A stretch of DNA of 64,000 nt from Blastobasis lacticolella. Its lineage: Eukaryota; Arthropoda; Insecta; Lepidoptera; Blastobasidae. A model generated the notes under the pieces. It ran no database searches. It was not told the origin of the DNA and saw only the letters and a list, made by a program, of their open reading frames with translations. Where the stretch lies: positions 11,071,057 to 11,135,056 of the forward strand of contig LR990043.1 in NCBI GenBank assembly GCA_905147135.1. The letters are read 5' to 3'. Made by a program: the position numbers and the translations under genes. The stretch's first letter is position 1, and each line of letters begins with the position of its first letter. This document shows positions 1 through 11,075 of the stretch, piece after piece.

Positions 1-2
1 AT

Positions 3-3000
3 CCTGGCCGTAGTGACGTAATATTTTCTATGAATCATCCGGTATATGCTGAAGTATATAATGTTGAGTGCACACAATCTAGCATAATATCTGAAAGAGA
101 GCGTGAGGTATTATCCCGATTGCGAACTAGCCATTTAAATGATGAGGAGCGAATAAATTTAGAGATGTTATGTGCTAAATATGCTGATGTTTTTTATTTA
201 GACGGAGAGAATTTAACTTTCACCAATAGAATCAAACATTCTATTAAGACTACAGACGAAATGCCCGTGTACACCAAGACTTATCGTTACCCTTTTATTC
301 ATAGGCAGGAGGTACAGGTCCAAATTAATAAAATGTTGGAACAGGGTATCATCCGTCCTTCCGACTCCGCTTGGAGCTCACCCATTTGGGTAGTCCCAAA
401 GAAAGCTGATGCATCCGGCAAGGTTAAATGGCGTCTAGTGGTGGATTTCAGGAAACTGAATGAAAAAACACTAGATGACAAGTACCCTATACCCAACATT
501 ACCGATGTTTTAGACAAGTTAGGCAACTGCCAGTATTTCACAACTCTTGACTTGGCCAGTGGATTCTACCAAGTGGAGATGAATTCTGCAGACATAGCAA
601 AAACAGCCTTCAACGTAGAACACGGCCATTTTGAATTTTTGCGGATGCCCATGGGCCTCAAGAATAGTCCATCTACTTTTCAGAGGGTCATGGACAATGT
701 GTTAAGAGATTTACAAAATACCGTGTGTCTCGTGTATTTAGACGACATCATAGTCTTTAGCACATCTCTTCAAGAACATATGAACAATCTTGAAAAGGTA
801 TTCCAGAGACTTAGGGAGTCTAACTTCAAGATCCAAATGGACAAGTCAGAGTTTCTTAAATTAGAGACCGCCTATTTGGGTCACGTAATAACTAAAGATG
901 GTATCAAACCTAACCCGGATAAAATATCGGCTATCCAAAAGTATCCTATCCCGAAAACTCCTACAGAAATTAAACGGTTTTTAGGATTATTAGGGTATTA
1001 TAGAAAGTTTATCCCTGACTTTGCTAGGATTACAAAACCGATGACGCAATGTCTTAAAAAGGGGTCAAAAATAACTCTAGATCAAAATTATACCTATTGT
1101 TTCGAGAAATGTAAAACCTTGTTAACCAACGATCCTATCCTACAATACCCCGACTTCAACAAGGAGTTCTTAGTAACGACGGACGCTTCCAATGTAGCTA
1201 TAGGCGCCGTCTTATCCCAAGGTCCCGTCGGTTCGGACAAACCAGTATGTTTCGCTTCCCGTACTCTAAATAGCAGTGAAACTAATTACAGTACAATCGA
1301 GAAGGAACTACTGGCCATAGTTTGGGCAACTAAATATTTTAGGCCATACCTGTTTGGTCGTAAATTCAAAATTTTGACTGACCACAAACCCCTTCAATGG
1401 GTTATGAATCTTAAAGAACCAAACTCGAGATTAACAAGATGGAAGCTCAAGCTTAGTGAATATGACTATACTGTCGTATACAAGCCGGGCAAAGCCAATG
1501 CAAACGCTGATGCTCTATCTCGAGTACAGATTCATAACGAAGAGCTTAACTCTATTATAGACGAACTTTGTTCCGTGCTCCCAAATCCTTCCGAAAATCC
1601 TCCATCCTTACATGAGTCATCCACAGCAACAGCTCACACAAACCTTGAGGATCCAATCCTTGAAATACCTATAACGGATGATCCCCTGAACAAATTTCAC
1701 AAACAAGTTATAATTACCGTAGTCGGCGACATAAAGGGTAAAACGACTGTATCTAAACCTTTCGAAGCACATACTAGGACATGCATTCAGGTTTCAAAAT
1801 CAAATTTGGAGGAAGATGTAGTTAACGCTGTTAAGGAATACGTTAACCCAAAAGTAAAGACCGGACTATTAATAAATCCACCGCTCGAAATGTATTCAAT
1901 CATACCCATACTACAAAATAAGTTTAAAAGTTCGTCCATGAATATATCCTTAGCAAAATTTGAATTAGAGAATGTTAAGGATTATCTTAAGCAACAAAGT
2001 GTCATTCGTAATTACCACGAAGGTAAAACTAACCATCGTGGAATTAACGAATGCTTTCTATCGCTGTCTCGAAAATACTTTTGGCCAAAGATGAAAGAGC
2101 AGATAACAAAGTACATTAACGAATGCACCATCTGCGGGCAGGCAAAGTACGATCGAAATCCTGTCAAACAAAAGTATCAAATTGTGCCACCCCCTTCTAA
2201 ACCCTTCGAAATTGTTCACCTCGACTTATTCAGCGTTGAGACTGAAAAGTATTTAACTATAATAGATTCCTTCTCTAAGTATGCCCAAGCATACCACTTA
2301 CGAGATTCGACGGCACTTAGTGTCGTACAAGCTTTCCTTACTTTTAGTACTCACCACGGAATCCCTATGACCATAGTTACAGATCGCGGCCCTGAATTTA
2401 ATAATCAGTTATTCATGGAATTTATTAGATTACACAAGGTGCACCATCATAAAACCCTGGCTTATGCTCCAAATGAAAATGGAATGGTAGAACGCTTACA
2501 TTCAACATTATTAGAACATTTACGTATTCTAAAACTTAACCATAAAGGCGAATCTGCCATAAACTTAATGCCTTATGCTATTCTGGGTTACAACAGTTCC
2601 ATACACAGCTTCACTAAATGTAGACCAATAGATATCATTACTGGCCATCTAGACACACGCGATCCATTAGATATCAATCTGTCCGAAAATTCCCTTCAGC
2701 AATATATACAAGATCATCGCAGTAGAATGATAAAGGTTTATGATTTATTAAACGAAACATCTCTTCATCAGCGCACGGAGTTAATAGAAAGAGCCAATAA
2801 GGACAGACAATCTGAGATTAACTATTCTCCTGAACAATGCGTCTATACCCGCAACCCTTTGGCTAACCGACAAAAACTTGCTCCACGATACTGTCAAGAC
2901 ACTGTTCTTGCAGATCTTCCTATTCATATTTATACCAAAAGAAAACGCGGCCCCGTTGCCAAGTCACGATTAAAGAGAACACCTAACGATTCCAACTTGT

Positions 3001-3041
3001 TTCAGAATACCGCTTCTACTGATAACCCTGGCAGTAGCTGA
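3..3041 (+). CDS. pol: Errantivirus (gypsy-type LTR retrotransposon) pol, 5' partial
   Basis: Retroelement polyprotein for reverse transcription and integration. The frame is open from the left edge of the window, so the N-terminus (protease side) is missing; the first ATG, at base 30, lies inside the protein. Counting from that ATG: reverse transcriptase about residues 85-260 with the YLDD box near 235, RNase H from about 380 (TTDAS), integrase zinc finger (H-H-C-C, from YHEGKTNH) near 662-700, and the integrase acidic triad in HLDLF, TDRGPEF and MVERL near 730, 785 and 820. No internal stop or frameshift is visible over about 1,000 codons, so this copy looks young. The env frame overlaps its 3' end. 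Order and motifs fit errantiviruses of the gypsy/17.6/TED type. Confidence 0.93.
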   Translation, partial: PGRSDVIFSMNHPVYAEVYNVECTQSSIISEREREVLSRLRTSHLNDEERINLEMLCAKYADVFYLDGENLTFTNRIKHSIKTTDEMPVYTKTYRYPFIHRQEVQVQINKMLEQGIIRPSDSAWSSPIWVVPKKADASGKVKWRLVVDFRKLNEKTLDDKYPIPNITDVLDKLGNCQYFTTLDLASGFYQVEMNSADIAKTAFNVEHGHFEFLRMPMGLKNSPSTFQRVMDNVLRDLQNTVCLVYLDDIIVFSTSLQEHMNNLEKVFQRLRESNFKIQMDKSEFLKLETAYLGHVITKDGIKPNPDKISAIQKYPIPKTPTEIKRFLGLLGYYRKFIPDFARITKPMTQCLKKGSKITLDQNYTYCFEKCKTLLTNDPILQYPDFNKEFLVTTDASNVAIGAVLSQGPVGSDKPVCFASRTLNSSETNYSTIEKELLAIVWATKYFRPYLFGRKFKILTDHKPLQWVMNLKEPNSRLTRWKLKLSEYDYTVVYKPGKANANADALSRVQIHNEELNSIIDELCSVLPNPSENPPSLHESSTATAHTNLEDPILEIPITDDPLNKFHKQVIITVVGDIKGKTTVSKPFEAHTRTCIQVSKSNLEEDVVNAVKEYVNPKVKTGLLINPPLEMYSIIPILQNKFKSSSMNISLAKFELENVKDYLKQQSVIRNYHEGKTNHRGINECFLSLSRKYFWPKMKEQITKYINECTICGQAKYDRNPVKQKYQIVPPPSKPFEIVHLDLFSVETEKYLTIIDSFSKYAQAYHLRDSTALSVVQAFLTFSTHHGIPMTIVTDRGPEFNNQLFMEFIRLHKVHHHKTLAYAPNENGMVERLHSTLLEHLRILKLNHKGESAINLMPYAILGYNSSIHSFTKCRPIDIITGHLDTRDPLDINLSENSLQQYIQDHRSRMIKVYDLLNETSLHQRTELIERANKDRQSEINYSPEQCVYTRNPLANRQKLAPRYCQDTVLADLPIHIYTKRKRGPVAKSRLKRTPNDSNLFQNTASTDNPGSS

Positions 3042-4728
3042 AGAAATAATACTCAGCGACCTGAACAATGGACCCGGCATACTACCATTTAAATTAAAGC
3101 CAACAAAAATAGTTTCTCACTATCATTCCTTTCTTCAAACCATTAATTTAAAGGAAATTAGGAGCAATATCGATATAGTTAAAGGTCAACTAGATAATCT
3201 CGCACCCCAACTTCATAACAAAACACAGTCGTTATATATGCCCCATGTAAATCACTTACGTATCGAGATAGACAAACTATCTAACCAGCTGCAGGCTCTT
3301 GAGTTAAATCGCGCTAAGAGGGGTCTTATTGACGGTTTAGGTACGGTTATCAAAAGTATTTCTGGAAACCTAGATCATACTGACGCTGAGCGTTATGACG
3401 AAGCTATTAAGCAATTACAAATTAGTGAAGATAAAATAGTAGCTGAGATTAATCACCGTGTTAGCCTTACCAATCACTGGATGTCACAGAATTCAGACTT
3501 AATTACCAAGTTGGTACAAAATCAAAATAAATTTGAGACTACTATTAACACCATAATGGAAAGTGACGCTAGGCACGAAACCGATATAGTAAAGTATTTT
3601 CATTTACTACAATATCTTTTTATCTTATCTGATAATATTGAAGATATATCCGAGGAGTTGCAGAGACTAGGAAACTTATTAGCTTTCATACGCGCAAAAA
3701 GTGCACATCAATCGCTATTCGGGCGAGATACATTTATTGAAATAATAGATAAGCTAAATACATTATACAGTAAAGAAGAGTTACTTAATATCAGTTTTAG
3801 AGAGTACTTAGATATAGTTAAAGTAGGCTATTATTATAGCAACAACAATTTAGTACTAGTAGTGAAGTTCCCGATCGTATATCCCGTAACCTATGATTTG
3901 TATAAACTCACCATAATCCCTAACGTAGATAACCAAGTACTTATTCCACCCTATCCCTTCCTGGCAATTCACGACAAAGATTTTATGTACATGGAGGCTG
4001 AATGCCCGAAGTTAAGTCTGTGGTACCTGTGTGAAGACAAGCCGAACTACCATTACCGGGAACAAGCGGATTGCATACACCTGCTCATCACCACACAACG
4101 TGTCGACCGATCCTGTCAGCGAACTGCTGTGACCCTCAAATCGGAAGCTGTAGACCAACTTGACGACAAACACTATGTTGTAAGCTTTCCTAAGCCAACA
4201 AAAGTTCGGTTATCCTGCCAGCAGAACCAGTATAACATAATGAAGGGAAGCTATCTAGCTATAATACCCAAAAGATGTCAGCTTCAAACTAGTTTATTTA
4301 CTATAATTAATAGCAATGATCGCATCAAAGGACAAGTTCTTAAGATAACAGATATCCCAGATATCGAGGAAGAATATCATACAATAAGTAGGAAGATTAA
4401 GCTCAATTCAATAAACCTACAAAGTCTACATAAAAGTAATGCTGAAATATCGATGGAAACACCATTAACCATATATAATACTCCGATAAGCAGCGTATAT
4501 CACACCACCATACCGATGTACGTCATCATATTCGGTGCAGTTGCACTTATTACTGCGCTTGCACTTCGTCGTTACATCCAGACAAGAAGACTTCAAGAAA
4601 ATAAAAATGAAACGAAGCAAATCTCTATGCCAGAACACCCTTATGCGGAAGTCCAGGTCAAACCGGACCCTTGCCCCTCAAGAAATCCATCAGCTTTATT
4701 CTCATCCTTTTCTTCGAATAAGCGCTGA
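3006..4728 (+). CDS. env: Errantivirus env-like gene
   Basis: Envelope-like glycoprotein gene of the same element. The frame is open from 2974 to 4728 and overlaps the end of pol in another frame. It has no ATG at its beginning; the first internal Met codon is 3238. A pyrimidine-rich tract ending in AG at 3004-3005 looks like the splice acceptor of a subgenomic env mRNA, as known for gypsy/TED. A hydrophobic leader follows (about 3010-3045). A furin-type RAKR precedes a glycine-rich candidate fusion segment at about 3310-3360, a long helical region comes next, and a membrane anchor lies at about 4510-4560 with a short basic tail. Insect errantivirus env proteins are related to baculovirus F proteins. 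No stop interrupts it. Function is not shown by sequence alone. Confidence 0.85.
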
Positions 4729-4733
4729 TCTTC

Positions 4734-4915
4734 AGGAGGGAGGTGTTACGTACGAGTACAACATGCAGAGCCCTGACGTAGCAGCCCTAGCAACAGGCAC
4801 GAGGCAAATATGCTGACACCGCGCAACCTGACGACCCAGCGCTGCCGCGGCCCGTGGAATGACACTCTTGTTACTCACATCGTACAGTTGTCACCTACTT
4901 TATGTTTAATCGTAA
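4734..4915 (+). mobile_element. Polypurine tract and truncated 3' LTR of the errantivirus
   Basis: The purine run AGGAGGGAGG (4734-4743) lies just after the env stop and is followed by TGTTACG, which I read as polypurine tract plus first bases of the 3' LTR. The LTR appears cut or abutted by the minus-strand BEL element at about 4915. The 5' LTR is outside the window, so LTR length and end cannot be checked here. Confidence 0.55.
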
Positions 4916-6094
4916 TTAAGTTTTGATTTGAATTTTTACATCAAATAAATTTAGTTTAAATTGATTTTGGTTTTTTTTACGTCCTACGCTGTAGCCGGTC
5001 ATATTTAGTGCATACCACTTGTGTTTGCACTCGGCGATGTCTGTTCTGCATTGATTTTTCTTATTTTTTGTACACAAATCTTGATAGGAATTCATCTTGA
5101 AGATTGGGTTTCTCAGGGCACATAGATAGGTTGATGCGTCTTGATTAATGCAGTTATTTATCTCATTCTGTGAAGTAGGTATGTATGCATCCTTGTGCAA
5201 ATTTATCCCAACGTAGTCAACTGCTGGTGTTACGTATACTGTTTTATTCCCAATCTGTCTCGGAATAGATATTACTTTGTATAAGTCGAAGTGGTCTCTG
5301 CTTATCAGTGGTAACTTGAGTTCAAACAGCTGATAATGTGACGTCATTCTTGTTCTGATTCGCAATAAATTCTATATTGTTAGTGTTGCCTAATTGGCTT
5401 AACACAGTGCTCAGTTCCTTCTGCAGCTGTTTCGGAGAAAATATATGAAAATCTACTGAATCCATTGAAGATATTCGTGATCGTGTCCAGGAGGTTATCT
5501 TGAATGTGTTTTAGAGTTGTAAACATATTATTTGCTGCTATTGCTAACAGGACGAATTCGTTAGTCCATTCTATTGTGTTTACTTCTGTGCTTAATGTAT
5601 TTATAGCTTTATCTAAATTTGATATGTGGTGATTAAATAAATTAGATTGGTTATTTATTGCTTCTTGTGTTCTCTTTAGTAAATTAAATTCCGCTTCCAC
5701 GATTGAAGTCTGGTTCTTCCACAGTAATTGAATATGTTTTTGGTTCAGCTTGATTAGGTCAATGTCTTTGCTGTATCTGTAGTGTGTTCTGCGAATACTC
5801 CAATACTCCGAAAAGGCTCCGGGCGACGCTGCCCACAGCGTTGTTAAGGCCGCGCCTGTGCCGCGTTATAGAGTGATGATGCAGTAATACTTCATTATAG
5901 TGCTCGAGTTCGGAGAATTGATGTTGTGTTTGTAGCATGATAACTTCACAATTTGTTATGTTTTTTATTTTACTACAGATGTAGTCTAAATGTCGAGCGT
6001 ATTTTATGTAGGCTGATGCCCCTTCCCAGTAAGGGTTTAAATCATAATAAATTATGACATTCCATTCATCTCGTATGATTTGTAAATTTGCCAT
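4916..6094 (-). pseudogene. env-like gene of a BEL/Pao element, broken
   Basis: Three minus-strand reading frames (5759-6094, 5380-5700, 4916-5365) lie downstream of BEL pol in the order expected for one glycoprotein. The first ends with the basic motif RHRRG followed by a Gly/Ala/Val/Leu-rich segment (furin-like site plus fusion-peptide-like stretch). The second is helical and heptad-like. The third has several cysteines. Breaks near 5755 and 5370 interrupt the reading frame, so it is inactive as sequenced. A few BEL/Pao elements (for example roo) are known to carry env-like genes. Membership in the same element as the BEL pol is inferred from order, strand and spacing. Confidence 0.65.
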
Positions 6095-6598
6095 TTTGTC
6101 GAGATATATAGATTGGTTGCTATTGAGAGCTGTGATTTAATGACAGCAGCAGTTTGTTAGAAGTGTCATAAAGTACATTATAGTGAGCAGAATTGTCTTC
6201 AAACTTGATTGCTCTCGCTTCTTGGTACAATGTTTTGCTTTTTCTTGATAATTAAATCCTTGCTCGTTCACTGGTAGTTTAGACAGTTTAATCACAGGCC
6301 GTTTTAGGAGCCCATTTTTTGTTTTTAACGTCACTACTCTGACGTAGCCATCCTTTCCGGGGTGTAGTTCCACTACTCGTCCCATAGACCACTTTCCTGG
6401 TGGCAGATTGGCGTCGTTGATAATTACTACGTCGTCAACTTTTATATTTTCCGTAGGCGACTTCCATTTTGATCTTGCTGAGAGTTGTGTTAAATATTCT
6501 TCACGCCATCTTCGCCATATGTCTTTAAAAATGCGTTGTGTAAATTCCCATCTCGTCCTTTCATCCTTTTCGGTATCTAATATTATTAAAGTTGGTCC

Positions 6599-6724
6599 GC
6601 TAGCAAGAAAATGTGATGGGGTCAAATAATCCAGATTATCAGGATCTTCAGTTATAGTATCTGTACTATAACTGAAGATCCTGATAATCTGGATTATTTG
6701 ACCCCATCACATTTTCTTGCTAGC
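6599..6724. repeat. Perfect 61-bp palindrome in BEL pol
   Basis: Arms 6599-6659 and 6664-6724 are exact reverse complements around a 4-base loop (TCTG). The arms code, on the minus strand, for the segment containing LTPSHFLASGP, so one arm is an inverted copy of the other's coding sequence. Confidence 0.97.
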
Positions 6725-6781
6725 CTGGAGTTTAATGTTGCTTCCAATTGTGTTAGAAGGGTAGTAAACTCTTCGTAAGTT

Positions 6782-6816
6782 AATTTTTGTTCGCCCGTTC
6801 TGGGCGAACAAAAATT
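6782..6816. repeat. 15-bp hairpin with 5-base loop
   Basis: AATTTTTGTTCGCCC (6782-6796) pairs exactly with 6802-6816 across GTTCT. It lies 57 bp from the larger palindrome, in the same damaged part of the BEL element. Confidence 0.95.
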
Positions 6817-8783
6817 CTGCGTAAATGATATTTTAGGCTCTTGACAGCTGCCTCTCACAACCTAGGCCTCCGGCGCTGGGCCACGACGGGGCCTGAAAGT
6901 GCCATTGTAATTGCATTTCTGTCAATTCTTTATAGAAGTCTTGATTTAATATTTCTTTTAGGTTTAGGTATTCTTCCTTCAGTGATCGACTGGCTCCGAC
7001 AAAATTTGTCCCATTGTCGGAGTAAATATGACGCGGAGCTCCGCGACGTGCTGAGAATCTTTTCAGGGCTGCTAAAATGCGTTTGAGCTCATATCTGATA
7101 CCAACTCCAGGTGAACTGCTTTTGTCACCATGCAAATAAATACGGCGATATAGCCTTTTGTCGTCTTAGCTCCTCGTCCTTTGTTAAACTTGATTTCAAC
7201 GCTGCCGGTGAAATACGCATAAGCGTAGGCGTTTTTTAATGCTCGATTGCTGCCAAAGATCCAATAATTTTGTAATAATGAGGAGAGGGTTAGGCGTTCT
7301 CCTCCGTGGAAGGTTTGCAGATGAGCGTGATCGATGAGGAGCTTCGTGAGTCGGCTATCATGTGGTATTATAATGGGGTGTTTCATCGTGTCACTGATGC
7401 GTGCATTTTCTAGTCTTCCGCCGACCCGAAGTACTTCGTTTTCGTCCAGGTACGGATTTAGGTTAAGTATTTTGCTTTTATTATTTATGCCTTGATTTGC
7501 TTTTAAGTTGCTTATTTCCGTAGTAAAATAAGATGCTTGTATGTGCTTGATTATTGCTTTCTTTGCTTCATTTATTTCTTGTAATGTTAAATTTGATGTT
7601 TTTTGTCTATTCTGATTTTTTGTTAGAAATCGCCGGAGCCATGCCAGTACGCGAACAGATTTCTTAATTGTGCTGTATTGATTGAGTAGTTGATGGATAA
7701 TGCTGTCAGCTTCTTGCTCCGTGACAACATTGACTTGCTGTATTTTTCTAAAATCTTCATTTGTTTGATATTTTGGCTGTTCTTTTTCATTTTCAGGTTG
7801 GTAGGTAGTGAGCCACTGCGGCCCTTGCCACCACAGTGGATGATCTTGTGGTTGAGACGCTGTGATTCCCCGGCTGGCACAGTCTGCTGGATTATTGTCT
7901 GATTTTACATAGCGCCAGCAATCCGGAGCAATGACAGCTGCAATTTTTGTTACACGATGAGCAACAAACGGTTTCCATTTGTTTGGGTTTCCTTGGAGCC
8001 AACCCAAAACTGCTGTGGAGTCGGTCCATCCAAATAATTTCATGTTATAGTCTGATAAACACTGCTGAATTTTGTTCATCATTTTCGCAAGTAATTTTGC
8101 CCCACACAGTTCCAACCTAGGTAATGTGTGTTTTTTCTTTTTTGATATTATTCTTGATTTTGCTGCTGCTAACGTTATTGCGCTTCCTTTCATGCTAGTT
8201 GCTCTGCAATAAATGACACATGCGTAGGCTTTTAGCGATGAGTCACAAAAGTCATGGAGTTCGATGTCACATTTTTGCTCTGTATTCAGCCAGCGTAGAA
8301 TATTTATTTAATTTATATTTTGGATGTCATTTTTAATTATAATCCACTCTTCATAAATTCCTTGCGGGACATTGTCATCCCAGTCTTGGTTTGCTTCCCA
8401 TACTTGTTGGAACAACAATTTTAATTTCGTTGTAACTGGAGTCAGCCATCCCAGGGGATCAAAAATTTTCGAAATATTCGACAATAATGCTCGTTTCGTT
8501 ATGTTTTCACAGGAAGTTGTTGGACATTGGTCGGTCAGGCTGTATGTCCGTGTGTATGCTCTTCAAACCAAACTAGAGACTTGTTCACTTGTGTGTAGTG
8601 TCGGTTGGAGGAAATTGAATTTTTTCCAACTAGCAACACCTTTTGCGCTCTCTCTACACTAGACCGTGCTGCCAGCAAGATGTGTTTTTCCAAATTCTAA
8701 TTAATGAGCAATTACAAAAAAAGTGTTGAAGACTGCACGGAATAGCGACGTACACAAACTGGAAGTTCCTTTTAAAACATTAT

Positions 8784-11075
8784 TTGATTGTGGAGGGCCT
8801 GTGGGGCTGCGTTGAAGGGACAGATGACGACGCTATCCGTGATAAGCGTGCGCTGGCTAAAATATGTTTATCGGTGCGACCAGTGTGCATCCAGCATTTG
8901 AGAAATGCCACGACTGCGAAGGAGGCTTGGACGAAGCTGCAAGATGTGTTCGAGGATAGAGGACTATTTCGCAGGGTTTTGTTACTACGAAAACTACACA
9001 GAGTAAACTACTTAGACTACGGCTCAATGGAAGAGTACATTAATGGCGTGACTACGTTGGTACAGCAGCTGGCCGATATTGGCCGTACCATTGACGACAA
9101 GGAGGTGGCCGAGTTGCTCCTCAGTGGGCTCCCGCAGGAGTTTGACGTCCTCGTGTCTGGTCTGGAGGCGGCGAATATGGGCGAACAGCTGACGAGTGAA
9201 ACAGTCAGAGCCCGTCTTTTACAAGAAGACTATCGTAGAAGGAGTATAAATTGTGCCAACAAATCTGGTAATGGTTCAAATATGAACATGGCTTTTGTTA
9301 GTAAGAACTTCAACTTTAGAAAACCTGTGATATGTCACTACTGTAAAAAGTCCGGACATATGAAAAATAAGTGCTATAAACTGAAACGTGATAAAGATAA
9401 ACAAAGGACTGATCAAACTGTCCTTGTATCGGCGGCTCTCGTTGCCTACTCATCTGAAGATTGGATTGTGGACTCTGGGTGCACCACGCACATGTGTAAA
9501 CAAAAAGACTGGTTTGTACTTTTTGACAACACTTATTCTAGTACAATTACTGTAGCCAATGACGAGAAATTAGAATGTAAAGGTCTCGGGTCTGTTAAGG
9601 TCATGTCAGATGACAAAAGTAAGGTTATTGCCATTGAAAATGTGATGTATGTCCCAAAGCTTTCTACAAACCTTTTGTCTGTTAATAGGTTAATACAGAG
9701 GGGTTATAAAGTCATTTTCAGTCAGAATAAATGTCTTATTCAGGATGGCAAGGGCCATGACATTATTAGTGCTACAAATAGGAGTGGTGTCTTTGTGTTG
9801 GATTGTGTGGCTATTGCTGGACGCGTTTCACAGATTCTAAATCCTGCGTCTTGTGCTGCTGGTGGCACGCTCACCTTGTCTGCTGTCTTACCGGTTGCCG
9901 TGTCAGAGGAGCAACAAAGTGCACATGCTGCTGCCTCTGTTTCTGTAGAGACTTGGCATCGGAGGCTGGGACATCTTAGCAGGGAAGGTATGTGTGAGCT
10001 TTCTAGATATTCTAGTGGTCTAGATTTTGGCGGGCAAGACGTTTGGTTCGGGGATTGTGAAGCATGTATTAAGGGGAAGCAATCCGTCATGAGTTTTCCC
10101 AAAGGTGAAGCGACCAGGGCAGATCAGCTACTTCAATTGATTCACTCCGATGTTTGTGGGCCTATGGAGGAGAGCACCTGGGGTGGTTCTCGTTATCTGG
10201 TGACATTTACTGATGACTTTAGTCGTAAAACATTTGGGTACTTGCTTAAAACAAAGGATGAGGTGATGTCACGGTTTGTTGACTTCAAAAACTTTGTTGA
10301 GAAACAGACTGGACTACAGATCAAGTGCTTGAGAAGCGATGGTGGTGGTGAGTATTGTAGTATTAAATTTAAGAAATATTTGTCTGATTGTGGTATTGCT
10401 CACCAAGTTACTATACCATACAGCCCACAGCAAAATGGGGTGGCTGAGCGTTTAAACAGAACATTGATTGAGAAGGCGCGCTGTATGTTAGTTGATGCTG
10501 ATATGGGCGTGCGCTATTGGGGTGAGGCTGTAATGACAGCTATTTATTTAAAGAACCGGTCCCCTAGTGTTGCTGTGCCCGGCTCTATACCAGAGGAGAA
10601 GTGGACAGGGTCCAAGATTGACCTGAGCCATTTACGAGTCTTTGGGTGTAAAGCCTTCTCTCATGTACCAGACTGTAACAGACGCAAATTTGACGCTAAG
10701 TCACGGCAATTAATATTTGTCGGTTACTGTGAGCAATCTAAGGGTTATAGACTTATTGACCCTCAAAACCCTATGAAAGTTATACACTCTAGAACTGTCC
10801 ATTTTATTGAAAGTGAAAATAAATTTATTAAATTAAATTCAGACATTTTACAGAATGATAAAAATATAAAATGTAATTTAAAAATTTTGTTTAATATTAA
10901 ATACAGTAATCATAATTGTATTGATAATGATGACTATGTTACAATTTCTGACCAAAGTAATTCTATTGCAGGTCCAAGTGCCTGTGATAATATTATCTGT
11001 GATAGACCAAGTATTGATCTTGCGCTCTGTGCCGTTGATATCCAGATCCTGCCTTGTTGCGGGGTTTGGTTTTAA
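8784..11075 (+). CDS. Copia-type gag-protease-integrase, 3' truncated
   Basis: Copia retrotransposon polyprotein lacking reverse transcriptase and RNase H. Visible in order: gag (UBN2-like) about residues 1-150, CCHC zinc knuckle (CHYCKKSGHMKNKC) near 185-198, retropepsin-like protease with WIVDSGCTTHM near 228, GAG-pre-integrase with HRRLGH near 392, and integrase with acidic residues in HSDVCGPM, RSDGGGEY and GVAERLNR near 455, 517 and 553. The coding frame begins upstream near 8730 without a clear ATG; 8784 is a TTG. The open frame runs into the first unit of a 94-bp tandem array and stops, where RT should begin. It is probably a defective copy ended by rearrangement with the tandem repeat. 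Confidence 0.88.
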   Translation: MIVEGLWGCVEGTDDDAIRDKRALAKICLSVRPVCIQHLRNATTAKEAWTKLQDVFEDRGLFRRVLLLRKLHRVNYLDYGSMEEYINGVTTLVQQLADIGRTIDDKEVAELLLSGLPQEFDVLVSGLEAANMGEQLTSETVRARLLQEDYRRRSINCANKSGNGSNMNMAFVSKNFNFRKPVICHYCKKSGHMKNKCYKLKRDKDKQRTDQTVLVSAALVAYSSEDWIVDSGCTTHMCKQKDWFVLFDNTYSSTITVANDEKLECKGLGSVKVMSDDKSKVIAIENVMYVPKLSTNLLSVNRLIQRGYKVIFSQNKCLIQDGKGHDIISATNRSGVFVLDCVAIAGRVSQILNPASCAAGGTLTLSAVLPVAVSEEQQSAHAAASVSVETWHRRLGHLSREGMCELSRYSSGLDFGGQDVWFGDCEACIKGKQSVMSFPKGEATRADQLLQLIHSDVCGPMEESTWGGSRYLVTFTDDFSRKTFGYLLKTKDEVMSRFVDFKNFVEKQTGLQIKCLRSDGGGEYCSIKFKKYLSDCGIAHQVTIPYSPQQNGVAERLNRTLIEKARCMLVDADMGVRYWGEAVMTAIYLKNRSPSVAVPGSIPEEKWTGSKIDLSHLRVFGCKAFSHVPDCNRRKFDAKSRQLIFVGYCEQSKGYRLIDPQNPMKVIHSRTVHFIESENKFIKLNSDILQNDKNIKCNLKILFNIKYSNHNCIDNDDYVTISDQSNSIAGPSACDNIICDRPSIDLALCAVDIQILPCCGVWF

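Larger units (their letters stand above)
6137..8520 (-). pseudogene. BEL/Pao retrotransposon pol remnant
   Basis: Minus-strand pol, 5' truncated and broken. From high to low coordinates: the end of the reverse transcriptase (SKIFDPLGWLTPV motif near 8440-8480), an RNase H-like segment (WTDSTAVL near 8030), linker, integrase zinc finger (HLQTFHGG near 7310), integrase core with a frameshift near 7080 (YSDNGTNF at about 7010), and a C-terminal DUF5641-type domain (6150-6625) starting at LTPSHFLASGP. Frameshifts also occur near 8300 and 6850. A 61-bp inverted duplication (6599-6724) and a 15-bp hairpin (6782-6816) interrupt the integrase/DUF5641 junction. No LTR was identified. The gene cannot make a full Pol as it stands. 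Confidence 0.85.
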
